A stretch of DNA of 64,000 nucleotides, from the NCBI RefSeq assembly GCF_040436345.1, contig NC_133238.1:1488501-1552500 (forward strand), given 5' to 3'. This document shows, piece after piece, positions 19,549 to 32,700 of the stretch; the first letter of the stretch is position 1, and each line of letters starts with the position of its first letter. The notes below the pieces were generated by a model that had not been told where the DNA came from, made no database searches, and worked only from the letters and a program-made list of their open reading frames with translations. The DNA comes from Pagrus major (taxonomy: Eukaryota > Chordata > Actinopteri > Spariformes > Sparidae). Made by a program: the position numbers and the translations under genes.

Positions 19549-20380
19549 AGCTAGAGCAGGGGTCAGCAACCTTTACTATCACAAGAGCTATTTTTGCCCC
19601 TGTCTCTTGCCAAAAAAATCTGTCTGGAGGCGCAAAACATATTTGTGTTTTATAATGAAGATAACGCAGCCTAGAAAGTCTAAATTAGTTTATCGACATT
19701 ATTAATAGGCCTAAATGAGCATTCATTTATATTTTCACATGATGTGGCAACTCTGCAGTGGGCTACTTATGCTTGCAGTATAAGGTAGTTGAACTTTGCA
19801 TTTCCATTTGAGTGATGCCATGTTTTGGGGCATTTATGAAACAAAAGAACTAGCCTACAATAAATAGAAATAGAGTAGCAATACAGAACTATATATGCAG
19901 ACCTACTTAAGTCATCCCTGTGTTTGTGAAAATGTACAAAATAAAAAGTAGCCTCACTTGATAATAAATAAAACACATAGCAGCAGCTTAGATTTAAAAA
20001 CAGTAAAAGTGAAAAAAAGGCAAAAAAAAAACAAAAACCACAGGACAGTTTCAATTTTATTTTAGTCCATTTCAGTGTGAGGTAATTCTTCTTTTTTTAT
20101 CCTCAGCCACACACAGCGATCAACACTTGGGCTTGATCATAGAACACAATGATATTAACTCAACTTCAATTAATCACAATGTGATAGAACAGATACAATT
20201 CTGTGTGTAGGCTGTGCATTTTTATTGTCGGAGAATGTAACAATCACTGTAGGCCTAAAACAGTGATGATGGTAAAAAAAAAAAAAAAGATATTATTCAT
20301 TTCCATGTAAAATGTCAAAGCCACAGGGAGCCACTGCAGAGGGGCAAAAGAGCCGCAGGTTGCACACCCCTGAGCTAGAA
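19549..20380. mobile_element. Non-autonomous hAT-type element, 816 bp, 8-bp target duplication
   Basis: Element 19557-20372. The left end 'caggggtcagcaacc' faces the right end 'ggttgcacacccctg', giving an imperfect inverted repeat of 15 bases that begins CAGGGG. The flanks are 'agctagag' (19549-19556) and 'agctagaa' (20373-20380), an 8-bp duplication with one difference, the length expected of hAT transposition. The interior has no transposase. Confidence 0.88.
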
Positions 20381-21412
20381 AAACCGTTCAGCCAACTTTG
20401 AAGAAGTTGCAAGACTTTGAACTATTCAGCATTTATTCAGCTTTTGAAAATCTTTTACGGCTTTGAAATCTTCACAGTTTTAGTTTTAAGGTTTTTTAGG
20501 TCATCTTCAGTTTTTATAATGAGCAGCAGAGTGGGTCACATGAACTCTAGAGAGCAGCTGGAAAACCTTGAGAAAAAAATATCTTCAGGTTGATTTAGAT
20601 CCCACATCTTTTACTTCACATAGACAATATATACATAGAAATGTAGCAAATCTGGTTGGCTTTCAGCTGTCTTATCTTAGATGTAGGACTTCCACTTTTG
20701 GCTGTAGAAGCCCTAAAGCAACAAGCACTCCAGCAACTCCCCAATAAACTGCAATGTTAATTTTGAGCCTAAATTTCTGGAGGAGAGCAGACGGTACCTG
20801 TTTTGTCTGTCGCGCTAGCTCCCTCATTTTTCACTCTACAGAAATAAAAAAAGACATGAATGCAATCGTCTACTTGTCCGCTCACTCTCACAAATATTAT
20901 GTAGTGCCCTGCTAATTTGTTTATATGGGTTTATCACATTTATTTCAGTTGGTAAAGTGTTCTGATGTGGGCCTATACATTTATTGCTGCTGTTAATATT
21001 TGTATGGTTAATGTGGCGATTGATACCAAAATGTGAACGCCTCAGGTTTCTCTTATTTGGGTTCTCATTTGTTTGGGCAGGTGTCAATCATTTTCTCTGT
21101 TTAACCTGCGGTTCCAACGTGGATTTCTATATGAGCTCCAGCATGCGCGCCATCACTGGTACCAACTGAAATAACACAAAAACCCTGGGGTATTACTATT
21201 TTGAAGGTTTTTAATGTGCGTGTATTTCTTGGTTATGAGGTGATGACAAAGGAAAAAGATATGAGCCACAAGATTTAGACATTAAAACTGTTTATTATTG
21301 CTGAATCCTTGTTTGAAGGTGTTTTTCATGCTGATGATGTTTATATTAAATAAGAGCTATAGTTATAGTTAAAGTAAACTGCATGGGAAAATGAATGCTC
21401 AGTAACAGTTGC
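20381..21412. other. Intergenic, no gene recognised
   Basis: No coding or repeat content I can name. It forms the left host flank of the Helentron-type array. Confidence 0.4.
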
Positions 21413-23489
21413 AATTAAAACTGCAAGCAGTGATGAACGGGCCCTCGCAGTCCACGCGGGTCGGGGCATGTTGCTGTCGGGACATGCTGCTGTCGGGGCA
21501 TGCTGCTATCGGGGCATGCTGCTGTCGGGGCATGCTCCTGTTGTGACATGCTGCTTTCGGGGCATGCTGCTGTTGTGACATGCTGCTTTCGGGGCTTCTT
21601 CATGCAACAACTTCCATTGAGGAAATGAAAGTGAAGGCAGCCAAGCTGTCATTTCGTCATTTAGCAATAAAAGCGCCACCTATTGGTGGATATGCACCGA
21701 ATTTTGCACAAACCCTCATGTGGGCATGGACCACAAATCAAAAAAGTTTTGTTTTAATCGGACTATATTTTGTAGAGATATGAAGAACTGTGTGTTTGAC
21801 TGCAATGTGCAGGAAGTTGTAGTTGTATATTTTGGTCGTTGTTTGGACTATCACAATTCTTTTGATAACTTTTCGTCAGGAGGGTCCACAGATGCTGTGT
21901 GCAAAGTTTGGTGCAAATGGGAGAAATTACCTGAGAGGAGTTCGAAAAAGTAACTTTGCGATATTTGGCGAATTTGCGAATGGAAATTTAGCATGAAAGT
22001 GGGCGCGGCCTACATCATACAAGTCAACTGAATTCAGGGAACACGTAGATATGAGGTTTAAAAGTGTGCGACAAATTATGTGGGAGTTATTAGGCAAAAA
22101 CGCTTTTGTGTTGATAATAGCGCCACCTGCTGGTCATTTTTGGTGTGTGAGTTCCAGGGGCCAGTCTATACCACCCCTATCAATTTCATATCCATAAGTG
22201 TTATGGTGTGGGCACAGTGCCAAATATGAAATGAAAGTGCCACCAGAGCGCCACCTAGTGTCTGATGGGTAAGACCTTTGTCAGCTATGCTCAGGACGGC
22301 AATGACAATAATTCTACCAAGTTTTGTGTTAATCCGACCAACCGATGTGGAGATATAAAATACTTCAATTTAAAGTGCGCCACCTAGTGGTCACCGGGCA
22401 ATATTTTGCACAGACCCTAAAGCTTAGTTTATGCTTCTGCGTCAGGTCGACGGCATACCTACGCCGTAGCTACACCATCGACGCAGACCCCTACGCCGTA
22501 GCCTGACGTGCACCTCCAAAAAATCCTAACTACGCGTCGCGTTGACGCGGACCGCAAGCGCTGTGATTGGTCCGCTCAGAACGTAATTTCCGGCAGTTGC
22601 TTTTTCCGGTCGTACAGACCACCTCCGCAAACGTCTTCTCTGTCGCCTGCGCTTTAACATTTACAATATAAGCATTTGCTCTTCAATATTGATCCAACTC
22701 CAAATACAGCTGCTCCACCTCGGTCGCCATTGTTTACTGTTGTTTAGTGTGACCGGAAGAAAAAAGCAAGGATTCGGCTATAACCCCTGAAACCACACAG
22801 CCACACAGCCACACCCCCCTGGCGGCATGGCGGTGAATTGCAGAGCAATGCAGACCCTTGACGCAGAACTTCAAATGCTCAACAACGGCGTCACGTCGAC
22901 GGCGTAGGTACGGCGTCGACGTGACGCAGAAGCATAAACTAAGCTTAAGGGGCTCATGTGGAAGTAGTATCCTGAGTTTCATGTCAATTGGACACACCAA
23001 TGTGGAGATATGCAAAACTTCCTGTTTGGAACAAAATCTGCAGGAAGTTGTTATTTAATAACTTCAGTATTCTTTGGAATATCAAAATTCTTTTAATAAC
23101 TTTTTGTCAGGAGAGTCCACAGATTATGTGTGCAAAGTTTCGTGCAAATCTGTGAAATTGCCTGGGAGGAATTCGAAAAAGTAGGTTTGCGACATTTCGC
23201 GAGCTAGCGGAAAAAAACGGTAGGCGGAAATGGGCGTGGCCTATATCAGGAGATTCAGCACAATTCACTGAACGCAAGGATATAAGGTTTTTGAATTTGC
23301 AACAAAGTATATGGGAGTTATAAGCCAAAACGCACTGTGTCCTTGATTATAGCGCCACCTAGTGGTGGAAATTCACAACGACAACAGATTATAAAATTTT
23401 TCGCCAGGCCTAATGTGTTTGCCAAATCGCGTTTTCATCCATGTTCAGGCCGTGAAAAATGCGATCATTTTGGACAAAGAAAAATAAAA
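21413..23489 (+). mobile_element. Array copy A, diverged, no terminal hairpin
   Basis: Starts 'attaaaactgcaagcag' and contains a GC-rich minisatellite (about 21460-21600, repeating 'catgctgctgtcggggc'-like units of about 18 bp). The family body with 'gcgccacctagtggt' words follows. It ends at 'ggacaaagaaaaataaa' directly against unit 0. A 515-bp MITE is inserted at 22431-22945. Confidence 0.8.
22428..22948. mobile_element. Harbinger-type MITE, 515 bp, TAA target duplication
   Basis: Element 22431-22945 has long inverted ends: 'agcttagtttatgcttctgc' on the left and its exact complement on the right, continuing into GTCGACGG-type repeats. TAA flanks both sides (22428-22430 and 22946-22948). 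The empty site is visible in sister copies of the array (for example 'cacagccttaggggctcatg' near 26240), which confirms the insertion. A 3-bp TWA duplication is typical of PIF/Harbinger. No transposase inside. Confidence 0.92.
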
Positions 23490-25198
23490 ATTAAAGCTGC
23501 AAGCAGCGATGAACGGGCCCTCGCAGGCCACGCGGGTCGGGGCGTGCTGCCGTCGGGGCGTGCTCCTTACCCGGACCCATTGCCCCGTTATTGTGCGCGC
23601 ATGTCTTAACTGATAGCCAAAAACGGTATTGTGTTGATAATAGCGCCACCTGCTGGTGATTTTTGGTGTGTGAGTTACAGATGCCAGTCTATACCACCCC
23701 AATCAGTTTCATATCCATAAGTGTTATGGTGTGGGCACAGTGCCAATGATAAAATGAAATTGCCACCAGAGCGCCACCTATTGTCAGATCGGTAACACCT
23801 TCGTCAGCTGTCCTCAGGAGGCCATTGGCAATCAGTGTACCAAGTTTTGTGTTAATCCGACCAACCAATGTCGAGATATAAAATAGTTCAATTTAAAGAG
23901 CGCCACCTAGTGGTCATCAACGAAAATTTAGCACAGAGCCTTAGGGCCTCATGAGGAAGTAGGATCCTGAGGTTGACGTCATTTGGACAAACCAATGTGG
24001 AGATATGCAACACTTCCTGTTTGGAACGAAATCTGCAGGAAGTTGTTATTTAATAACTTGAGTATTTCTTGGAATATCAAAATTCTTTTAATAACTTTTT
24101 GTCAGGAGGGTCTACAGATGCTGTGTGCAAAGTTTTGTGCAAATTGGTGAAATTGCCTGGGAGGAGTTCGAAAAAGTAGGTTTGCGACATTTGGCGAATT
24201 TGCCAATTGAGTTCTGGCGAGAAAGTGGGCGTGGCCTACATCACACAGTCCAGCTGAATTCAGGGAACACGTAGATATAAGGTTTAACAATGTGCACCAT
24301 ATTATGTGGGAGTTATTAGGCAAAAATGGTTTGTGTTGATGATAGCGCCCCCTGCTGGTCATTTTTGGTGTGTGAGTTACAGGGGCCGGTCTATACCACC
24401 CCTATGAATTTCATATCCATAAGTGTTATGGTGTGGGCACAGTGCCAAATATAAAAAGAAACTGCCACCAAAGCGCCACCTAGTGTCAGATCGGTCACCC
24501 CTGTGTCAGCTATCCTCAGGAGGCCATTGGCAAGGAGTGTACCAAGTTTTGTGTTAATCCGACCAACCGATGTCGAGATATAAAATAGTTCAATTTAAAG
24601 AGCGCCACCTAATGGTCATCAACCAAAATTTAGCACAGAGCCTTAGGGCCTCATGAGGAAGTAGGATCCTGAGGTTGACGTCATTTGGACAAACCAATGT
24701 GGAGATATGCAACACTTCCTATTTGGAACGAAATCTGCAGGAAGTTGTTATTTAATAACTTGAGTATTTCTTGGAATATCAAAATTCTTTTAATAACTTT
24801 TTGTCAGGAGGGTCCACAGATGCTGTGTGCAAAGTTTGGTGCAAATTGGTGAAATTGCCTGGGAGGAGTTCGAAAAAGTAGGTTTGCGACATTTCGCGAG
24901 CTAGTGAAAAAAAACGCCAGGCAGAAATGGGCGTGGCCTATATCAGGAGATTCAGCACAATTCACTGAACGCGTGGATATAAGATTTTTGAAGGTGCGAC
25001 AAAGTATGTGGGAGTTATTAGCCAAAACGTACTTTCCTTGATAATAGCGCCACCTAGTGGTGCACGTTCACAACAACAACAGATTATAAAATTTTTCGCC
25101 AAGCCTAATGACTTTGCCAAATAAAATCGACTTTTCATTCACATTCAGGCAGTGAAAAATGCGATCATTTTGGACGAAGGAATAAAATAATAATAATA
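23490..25198 (+). mobile_element. 1709-bp array unit 0
   Basis: Sequence that I cannot distinguish from units 1-4 by eye. It contains an internal direct duplication of about 702 bp ('gcgccacctagtggtcatca' at 23900 and a near copy at 24602). The 3' end runs through an AAT microsatellite into a single terminal hairpin block. No gene: the repeated minus-strand open frames (73, 86 and 88 residues) follow from the repeat. Confidence 0.9.
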
Positions 25199-25200
25199 AT

Positions 25201-25251
25201 AATCATTGCAATTACAATAGGGACCTCGCAGGTTCCCTGCTCGGGCCCTAA
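25201..25251 (+). repeat. Helentron-type right-terminal hairpin block (single copy)
   Basis: 'aatcattgcaattacaatag' leads into an imperfect stem ('gggacctcgcagg' pairing with 'cctgctcgggccc', 10-11 of 13 pairs) and ends in CTAA. This matches the hairpin-plus-CTRR design of Helitron-type 3' ends, the rolling-circle terminator. Confidence 0.75.
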
Positions 25252-26781
25252 TTAAAGCTGCAAGCAGCGATGAACGGGCCCTCGCAGTCCACGCGGGTCG
25301 GGGCTTGCTGCCGTCCGGGGCGTGCTCCTTACCCGGACCCAATGCCCCGTTATTGTGCGCGCATGTCGTAACTGATAGCCGTCGTTACATGCTGCTGTTG
25401 TTACATGCTGCTGTCGGGGCTTGTTCATGCAACAACTTCCGTTGAGGAATCAAAAGTGAAGGCAGTGAAGCTGTCATTTCGTCATTTAGCAATAAAAGCG
25501 CCACCTATTGGTCAATTTCCACGAAATTTGGTAGAAATGCTCATCGTGCCATGGAACACAATTGCCAAAAGTTTTGTGTTCATCGGACTGTGTTTCATCA
25601 AGATACACAAGAATGTCTGTTTGACCACAATGTGCAGGAAATTGTTGTTTTATATTTTGGGCGTTCTGTGGACTAGCACATTTCTTTTAATAACTTTTTG
25701 TCAGGAGGGTCCACAGATGCTGCGTGCAAAGTTTGGTGCAAATCGGAGAAATTGCCTGGGAGGAGTTCGAAAAAGTAGGTTTGCGACATTTGGCGAATTT
25801 GCGAATGGAAATTCAGTGCGAACGTGGGCGTGGCCTACATCACACGGTTCGGCTGTATTCAGGGAACATATAGATATAATGTTTAACAATGTGCACCATA
25901 TTATGTGGGAGTAATTAGCAAAAAACTTTTTTTCTTGATAATAGCGCCACCTGCTGGTCATTTTTGGTGTGTGAGTTACAGGGGCCGGTCTATACCACCC
26001 CTATGAATTTCATATCCATAAGTGTTATGTTGTGGGCACAGTGCCAATTATAAAATGAAACTGCCACCAGAGCGCCACCTAGTGTCAGATCGGTAACACC
26101 TTCATCAGTTGTCCTCAGGAGGCCATTGGCAATCAGTGTACCAAGTTTTGTGTTAATCTGACCAACCGATGTTGAGATATAAAATACTTCAATTTAAATA
26201 GCGCCACCTAGTGGTCATGGGCCAAGATTTTGCACACAGCCTTAGGGGCTCATGGGGAAGTAGTATCCTGAGTTTCACGTCATTTGGACAAACCAATGTG
26301 GAGATATGCAAGACTTCCTGTTGTGACCCGAATCCACAGGAAGTTGTTATTTAATAACTTGAGTACTCCTTGGCGTATCAAAATTCTTTTAATAACTTTT
26401 TGTCAGAAGCATCCATAGATGCTGTTTGCAAAGTTTGGTGCAAATCGGTGAAATTGCCCGGGAGGAGTTCGAAAAAGTAGGTTTTTGACATTTCGCGAGC
26501 TAGCGAAAAAAAACGGTAGGCGGAAATGGGCGTGGCCTATATCAGGTGATTCAGCAAGATTCACTGAACGCGTGCATATAAGGTTTTTGAATGTGCGACA
26601 AAGTATGTGGGAGTTATTAGCCAAAAGACACTTTCCTTGATTATAGCGCCACCTAGTGCTGAAAATTCACAACGACAACAGATTATAAAATTTTTCGCCA
26701 GGTCTGATCTATATTCCAAGTTTGATGAGTTTTGGGGTATGTTCAGGCAGTGAAAAATGCGATCATTTGGGAACAAGAAAA
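25251..26781 (+). mobile_element. Array copy C, diverged, no terminal hairpin
   Basis: Left end as in the other copies, then the minisatellite and 'gctgtcggggcttgttcatg', the uninterrupted version of the junction that is split by the coding body in the 18-kb copy. It diverges from the 1709-bp units by scattered substitutions and by lacking their 5' deletion. It joins unit 1 directly at 26782. Confidence 0.82.
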
Positions 26782-29700
26782 ATTAAAGCTGCAAGCAGCG
26801 ATGAACGGGCCCTCGCAGGCCACGCGGGTCGGGGCGTGCTGCCGTCGGGGCGTGCTCCTTACCCGGACCCATTGCCCCGTTATTGTGCGCGCATGTCTTA
26901 ACTGATAGCCAAAAACGGTATTGTGTTGATAATAGCGCCACCTGCTGGTGATTTTTGGTGTGTGAGTTACAGATGCCAGTCTATACCACCCCAATCAGTT
27001 TCATATCCATAAGTGTTATGGTGTGGGCACAGTGCCAATGATAAAATGAAATTGCCACCAGAGCGCCACCTATTGTCAGATCGGTAACACCTTCGTCAGC
27101 TGTCCTCAGGAGGCCATTGGCAATCAGTGTACCAAGTTTTGTGTTAATCCGACCAACCAATGTCGAGATATAAAATAGTTCAATTTAAAGAGCGCCACCT
27201 AGTGGTCATCAACGAAAATTTAGCACAGAGCCTTAGGGCCTCATGAGGAAGTAGGATCCTGAGGTTGACGTCATTTGGACAAACCAATGTGGAGATATGC
27301 AACACTTCCTGTTTGGAACGAAATCTGCAGGAAGTTGTTATTTAATAACTTGAGTATTTCTTGGAATATCAAAATTCTTTTAATAACTTTTTGTCAGGAG
27401 GGTCTACAGATGCTGTGTGCAAAGTTTTGTGCAAATTGGTGAAATTGCCTGGGAGGAGTTCGAAAAAGTAGGTTTGCGACATTTGGCGAATTTGCCAATT
27501 GAGTTCTGGCGAGAAAGTGGGCGTGGCCTACATCACACAGTCCAGCTGAATTCAGGGAACACGTAGATATAAGGTTTAACAATGTGCACCATATTATGTG
27601 GGAGTTATTAGGCAAAAATGGTTTGTGTTGATGATAGCGCCCCCTGCTGGTCATTTTTGGTGTGTGAGTTACAGGGGCCGGTCTATACCACCCCTATGAA
27701 TTTCATATCCATAAGTGTTATGGTGTGGGCACAGTGCCAAATATAAAAAGAAACTGCCACCAAAGCGCCACCTAGTGTCAGATCGGTCACCCCTGTGTCA
27801 GCTATCCTCAGGAGGCCATTGGCAAGGAGTGTACCAAGTTTTGTGTTAATCCGACCAACCGATGTCGAGATATAAAATAGTTCAATTTAAAGAGCGCCAC
27901 CTAATGGTCATCAACCAAAATTTAGCACAGAGCCTTAGGGCCTCATGAGGAAGTAGGATCCTGAGGTTGACGTCATTTGGACAAACCAATGTGGAGATAT
28001 GCAACACTTCCTATTTGGAACGAAATCTGCAGGAAGTTGTTATTTAATAACTTGAGTATTTCTTGGAATATCAAAATTCTTTTAATAACTTTTTGTCAGG
28101 AGGGTCCACAGATGCTGTGTGCAAAGTTTGGTGCAAATTGGTGAAATTGCCTGGGAGGAGTTCGAAAAAGTAGGTTTGCGACATTTCGCGAGCTAGTGAA
28201 AAAAAACGCCAGGCAGAAATGGGCGTGGCCTATATCAGGAGATTCAGCACAATTCACTGAACGCGTGGATATAAGATTTTTGAAGGTGCGACAAAGTATG
28301 TGGGAGTTATTAGCCAAAACGTACTTTCCTTGATAATAGCGCCACCTAGTGGTGCACGTTCACAACAACAACAGATTATAAAATTTTTCGCCAAGCCTAA
28401 TGACTTTGCCAAATAAAATCGACTTTTCATTCACATTCAGGCAGTGAAAAATGCGATCATTTTGGACGAAGGAATAAAATAATAATAATAATTAAAGCTG
28501 CAAGCAGCGATGAACGGGCCCTCGCAGGCCACGCGGGTCGGGGCGTGCTGCCGTCGGGGCGTGCTCCTTACCCGGACCCATTGCCCCGTTATTGTGCGCG
28601 CATGTCTTAACTGATAGCCAAAAACGGTATTGTGTTGATAATAGCGCCACCTGCTGGTGATTTTTGGTGTGTGAGTTACAGATGCCAGTCTATACCACCC
28701 CAATCAGTTTCATATCCATAAGTGTTATGGTGTGGGCACAGTGCCAATGATAAAATGAAATTGCCACCAGAGCGCCACCTATTGTCAGATCGGTAACACC
28801 TTCGTCAGCTGTCCTCAGGAGGCCATTGGCAATCAGTGTACCAAGTTTTGTGTTAATCCGACCAACCAATGTCGAGATATAAAATAGTTCAATTTAAAGA
28901 GCGCCACCTAGTGGTCATCAACGAAAATTTAGCACAGAGCCTTAGGGCCTCATGAGGAAGTAGGATCCTGAGGTTGACGTCATTTGGACAAACCAATGTG
29001 GAGATATGCAACACTTCCTGTTTGGAACGAAATCTGCAGGAAGTTGTTATTTAATAACTTGAGTATTTCTTGGAATATCAAAATTCTTTTAATAACTTTT
29101 TGTCAGGAGGGTCTACAGATGCTGTGTGCAAAGTTTTGTGCAAATTGGTGAAATTGCCTGGGAGGAGTTCGAAAAAGTAGGTTTGCGACATTTGGCGAAT
29201 TTGCCAATTGAGTTCTGGCGAGAAAGTGGGCGTGGCCTACATCACACAGTCCAGCTGAATTCAGGGAACACGTAGATATAAGGTTTAACAATGTGCACCA
29301 TATTATGTGGGAGTTATTAGGCAAAAATGGTTTGTGTTGATGATAGCGCCCCCTGCTGGTCATTTTTGGTGTGTGAGTTACAGGGGCCGGTCTATACCAC
29401 CCCTATGAATTTCATATCCATAAGTGTTATGGTGTGGGCACAGTGCCAAATATAAAAAGAAACTGCCACCAAAGCGCCACCTAGTGTCAGATCGGTCACC
29501 CCTGTGTCAGCTATCCTCAGGAGGCCATTGGCAAGGAGTGTACCAAGTTTTGTGTTAATCCGACCAACCGATGTCGAGATATAAAATAGTTCAATTTAAA
29601 GAGCGCCACCTAATGGTCATCAACCAAAATTTAGCACAGAGCCTTAGGGCCTCATGAGGAAGTAGGATCCTGAGGTTGACGTCATTTGGACAAACCAATG

Positions 29701-32700
29701 TGGAGATATGCAACACTTCCTATTTGGAACGAAATCTGCAGGAAGTTGTTATTTAATAACTTGAGTATTTCTTGGAATATCAAAATTCTTTTAATAACTT
29801 TTTGTCAGGAGGGTCCACAGATGCTGTGTGCAAAGTTTGGTGCAAATTGGTGAAATTGCCTGGGAGGAGTTCGAAAAAGTAGGTTTGCGACATTTCGCGA
29901 GCTAGTGAAAAAAAACGCCAGGCAGAAATGGGCGTGGCCTATATCAGGAGATTCAGCACAATTCACTGAACGCGTGGATATAAGATTTTTGAAGGTGCGA
30001 CAAAGTATGTGGGAGTTATTAGCCAAAACGTACTTTCCTTGATAATAGCGCCACCTAGTGGTGCACGTTCACAACAACAACAGATTATAAAATTTTTCGC
30101 CAAGCCTAATGACTTTGCCAAATAAAATCGACTTTTCATTCACATTCAGGCAGTGAAAAATGCGATCATTTTGGACGAAGGAATAAAATAATAATAATAA
30201 TTAAAGCTGCAAGCAGCGATGAACGGGCCCTCGCAGGCCACGCGGGTCGGGGCGTGCTGCCGTCGGGGCGTGCTCCTTACCCGGACCCATTGCCCCGTTA
30301 TTGTGCGCGCATGTCTTAACTGATAGCCAAAAACGGTATTGTGTTGATAATAGCGCCACCTGCTGGTGATTTTTGGTGTGTGAGTTACAGATGCCAGTCT
30401 ATACCACCCCAATCAGTTTCATATCCATAAGTGTTATGGTGTGGGCACAGTGCCAATGATAAAATGAAATTGCCACCAGAGCGCCACCTATTGTCAGATC
30501 GGTAACACCTTCGTCAGCTGTCCTCAGGAGGCCATTGGCAATCAGTGTACCAAGTTTTGTGTTAATCCGACCAACCAATGTCGAGATATAAAATAGTTCA
30601 ATTTAAAGAGCGCCACCTAGTGGTCATCAACGAAAATTTAGCACAGAGCCTTAGGGCCTCATGAGGAAGTAGGATCCTGAGGTTGACGTCATTTGGACAA
30701 ACCAATGTGGAGATATGCAACACTTCCTGTTTGGAACGAAATCTGCAGGAAGTTGTTATTTAATAACTTGAGTATTTCTTGGAATATCAAAATTCTTTTA
30801 ATAACTTTTTGTCAGGAGGGTCTACAGATGCTGTGTGCAAAGTTTTGTGCAAATTGGTGAAATTGCCTGGGAGGAGTTCGAAAAAGTAGGTTTGCGACAT
30901 TTGGCGAATTTGCCAATTGAGTTCTGGCGAGAAAGTGGGCGTGGCCTACATCACACAGTCCAGCTGAATTCAGGGAACACGTAGATATAAGGTTTAACAA
31001 TGTGCACCATATTATGTGGGAGTTATTAGGCAAAAATGGTTTGTGTTGATGATAGCGCCCCCTGCTGGTCATTTTTGGTGTGTGAGTTACAGGGGCCGGT
31101 CTATACCACCCCTATGAATTTCATATCCATAAGTGTTATGGTGTGGGCACAGTGCCAAATATAAAAAGAAACTGCCACCAAAGCGCCACCTAGTGTCAGA
31201 TCGGTCACCCCTGTGTCAGCTATCCTCAGGAGGCCATTGGCAAGGAGTGTACCAAGTTTTGTGTTAATCCGACCAACCGATGTCGAGATATAAAATAGTT
31301 CAATTTAAAGAGCGCCACCTAATGGTCATCAACCAAAATTTAGCACAGAGCCTTAGGGCCTCATGAGGAAGTAGGATCCTGAGGTTGACGTCATTTGGAC
31401 AAACCAATGTGGAGATATGCAACACTTCCTATTTGGAACGAAATCTGCAGGAAGTTGTTATTTAATAACTTGAGTATTTCTTGGAATATCAAAATTCTTT
31501 TAATAACTTTTTGTCAGGAGGGTCCACAGATGCTGTGTGCAAAGTTTGGTGCAAATTGGTGAAATTGCCTGGGAGGAGTTCGAAAAAGTAGGTTTGCGAC
31601 ATTTCGCGAGCTAGTGAAAAAAAACGCCAGGCAGAAATGGGCGTGGCCTATATCAGGAGATTCAGCACAATTCACTGAACGCGTGGATATAAGATTTTTG
31701 AAGGTGCGACAAAGTATGTGGGAGTTATTAGCCAAAACGTACTTTCCTTGATAATAGCGCCACCTAGTGGTGCACGTTCACAACAACAACAGATTATAAA
31801 ATTTTTCGCCAAGCCTAATGACTTTGCCAAATAAAATCGACTTTTCATTCACATTCAGGCAGTGAAAAATGCGATCATTTTGGACGAAGGAATAAAATAA
31901 TAATAATAATTAAAGCTGCAAGCAGCGATGAACGGGCCCTCGCAGGCCACGCGGGTCGGGGCGTGCTGCCGTCGGGGCGTGCTCCTTACCCGGACCCATT
32001 GCCCCGTTATTGTGCGCGCATGTCTTAACTGATAGCCAAAAACGGTATTGTGTTGATAATAGCGCCACCTGCTGGTGATTTTTGGTGTGTGAGTTACAGA
32101 TGCCAGTCTATACCACCCCAATCAGTTTCATATCCATAAGTGTTATGGTGTGGGCACAGTGCCAATGATAAAATGAAATTGCCACCAGAGCGCCACCTAT
32201 TGTCAGATCGGTAACACCTTCGTCAGCTGTCCTCAGGAGGCCATTGGCAATCAGTGTACCAAGTTTTGTGTTAATCCGACCAACCAATGTCGAGATATAA
32301 AATAGTTCAATTTAAAGAGCGCCACCTAGTGGTCATCAACGAAAATTTAGCACAGAGCCTTAGGGCCTCATGAGGAAGTAGGATCCTGAGGTTGACGTCA
32401 TTTGGACAAACCAATGTGGAGATATGCAACACTTCCTGTTTGGAACGAAATCTGCAGGAAGTTGTTATTTAATAACTTGAGTATTTCTTGGAATATCAAA
32501 ATTCTTTTAATAACTTTTTGTCAGGAGGGTCTACAGATGCTGTGTGCAAAGTTTTGTGCAAATTGGTGAAATTGCCTGGGAGGAGTTCGAAAAAGTAGGT
32601 TTGCGACATTTGGCGAATTTGCCAATTGAGTTCTGGCGAGAAAGTGGGCGTGGCCTACATCACACAGTCCAGCTGAATTCAGGGAACACGTAGATATAAG

